A DNA stretch of 13,474 bases from Clostridiales bacterium. GTDB lineage: Bacteria > Bacillota > Clostridia > Lachnospirales > Lachnospiraceae. The position numbers and the translations under genes are program-made. The stretch spans positions 1 to 13,474 of the forward strand of contig JAJPYU010000072.1 of assembly GCA_021204765.1 (NCBI GenBank), read 5' to 3'. Shown here piece by piece: positions 13,187 to 13,474 of this stretch. Positions within the stretch are counted from its first letter, which is position 1. The number at the start of each line of letters is the position of its first letter. Under the pieces are notes generated by a model that searched no databases, was not told where the DNA came from, and worked only from the letters and a program-made list of their open reading frames with translations.

Positions 13187-13368
13187 AAATCAGAAAACCT
13201 CTTGGCCATCAGTGTACGGATATCGTCTGCATTTGTAACAACAGGAATATCAGGTGTCGAGGGTTTCCGTATGGGCTCATTAGCAGAAGCTTCAAGTGCA
13301 TCGACAAATGCCTCAGCCTTTTTCGGCTCAGTAATCTTGACATTTGCAAAAATACTCGATGTGGCCAT
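13183..13368 (-). CDS. Small protein, putative antitoxin partner of the GNAT protein
   Basis: The 61-residue protein begins MATSSIFANVKITEPKKAEA, continues with an acidic/Ala helix FVDALEASANEPIR, a Pro-rich hinge, and a helix DDIRTLMAKRFSDL at the end. I see no ribbon-helix-helix or other standard DNA-binding motif of the usual GNAT antitoxins. The start has AGGAGG (complement of 13375-13380) 6 nt upstream and a promoter just beyond, so the small gene is translated first and the GNAT gene is coupled to it by ATGA. The antitoxin role rests on gene order and size; a GNAT cofactor or substrate protein is the alternative. Confidence 0.65.
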   Translation of the reverse strand: MATSSIFANVKITEPKKAEAFVDALEASANEPIRKPSTPDIPVVTNADDIRTLMAKRFSDL

Positions 13369-13427
13369 ATCACACCTCCTAACTCCAAACTGGCAATCAT
13401 TAAAAATATCTATTCGGCAACATCCTC

Positions 13428-13456
13428 ATTATATTTGAAAACTCTTAAAAAAGCAA
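13428..13456 (-). promoter_or_regulatory. Promoter of the antitoxin-GNAT pair
   Basis: On the minus strand, TATAAT (13433-13428) is a perfect -10 box, with TTGCTT (13456-13451) 17 bp upstream as a weak -35 box. It points at the small gene, leaving a leader of about 50 nt. Confidence 0.55.
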
Positions 13457-13474
13457 TGGTTTCTGACGCATATA

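Noticed and set aside
12968..13438. 156-residue + strand frame across the GNAT pair
   Set aside because: Antisense to two minus-strand genes that have ribosome binding sites, coupling and a promoter; its protein shows no family features.

Overview
The window looks like a piece of a Clostridia chromosome, most likely Lachnospiraceae. The reasons are a minCD locus, ATP-driven 2-hydroxyacyl-CoA-dehydratase-type (oxygen-sensitive Fe-S) proteins, a GntR(YtrA)-ABC operon, a Lys/Ala-rich protein with a DUF6465-like end, strong AGGAGG ribosome binding sites, and moderate GC in the genes. I assign no species. All family calls come from reading motifs; no search was run.

Layout. 1-1072 (+): the 3' end of minC and a complete minD; no minE follows. 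1220-7684 (+): a four-gene cluster. It begins with a 1092-residue protein built as fatty-acyl-AMP ligase, 11-residue-repeat linker, carrier domain and NAD(P)H thioester reductase. Three proteins of the 2-hydroxyacyl-CoA dehydratase/benzoyl-CoA reductase world follow: a DUF2229/COG3580-like protein, a COG3581-like HgdB-related protein whose start overlaps it by 8 bp, and a BcrAD/BadFG-type ATPase activator. A terminator-like hairpin separates the first gene from the other three. 7685-7840: two strong hairpins between convergent genes. 7841-8395 (-): a histone-H1-like repeat protein with its own promoter at 8506-8534. 8554-8745: an unassigned region that folds on paper into a compact, multi-branched RNA of about 190 nt. 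8758-12306 (+): a promoter, a palindromic operator and a GntR-ABC ATPase-permease operon closed by a hairpin. 12602-13368 (-): a two-gene toxin-antitoxin-like pair (small ORF plus GNAT acetyltransferase) with its own promoter and visibly richer in A+T.

How the genes may work together. The acyl ligase/carrier/reductase should load a carboxylic (probably fatty) acid and release it as an aldehyde or alcohol. The activase would use ATP to push low-potential electrons into the two Cys-rich partners, which would do difficult reductive or dehydration chemistry. The same domain families occur fused in the large PlsA-type protein linked to anaerobic plasmalogen synthesis in Clostridium perfringens (recalled from the literature, not checked). 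I therefore infer an anaerobic route to a modified lipid such as an ether or vinyl-ether lipid, or a fatty-aldehyde product. This is the most interesting candidate system. The structured RNA and the GNAT pair come next.
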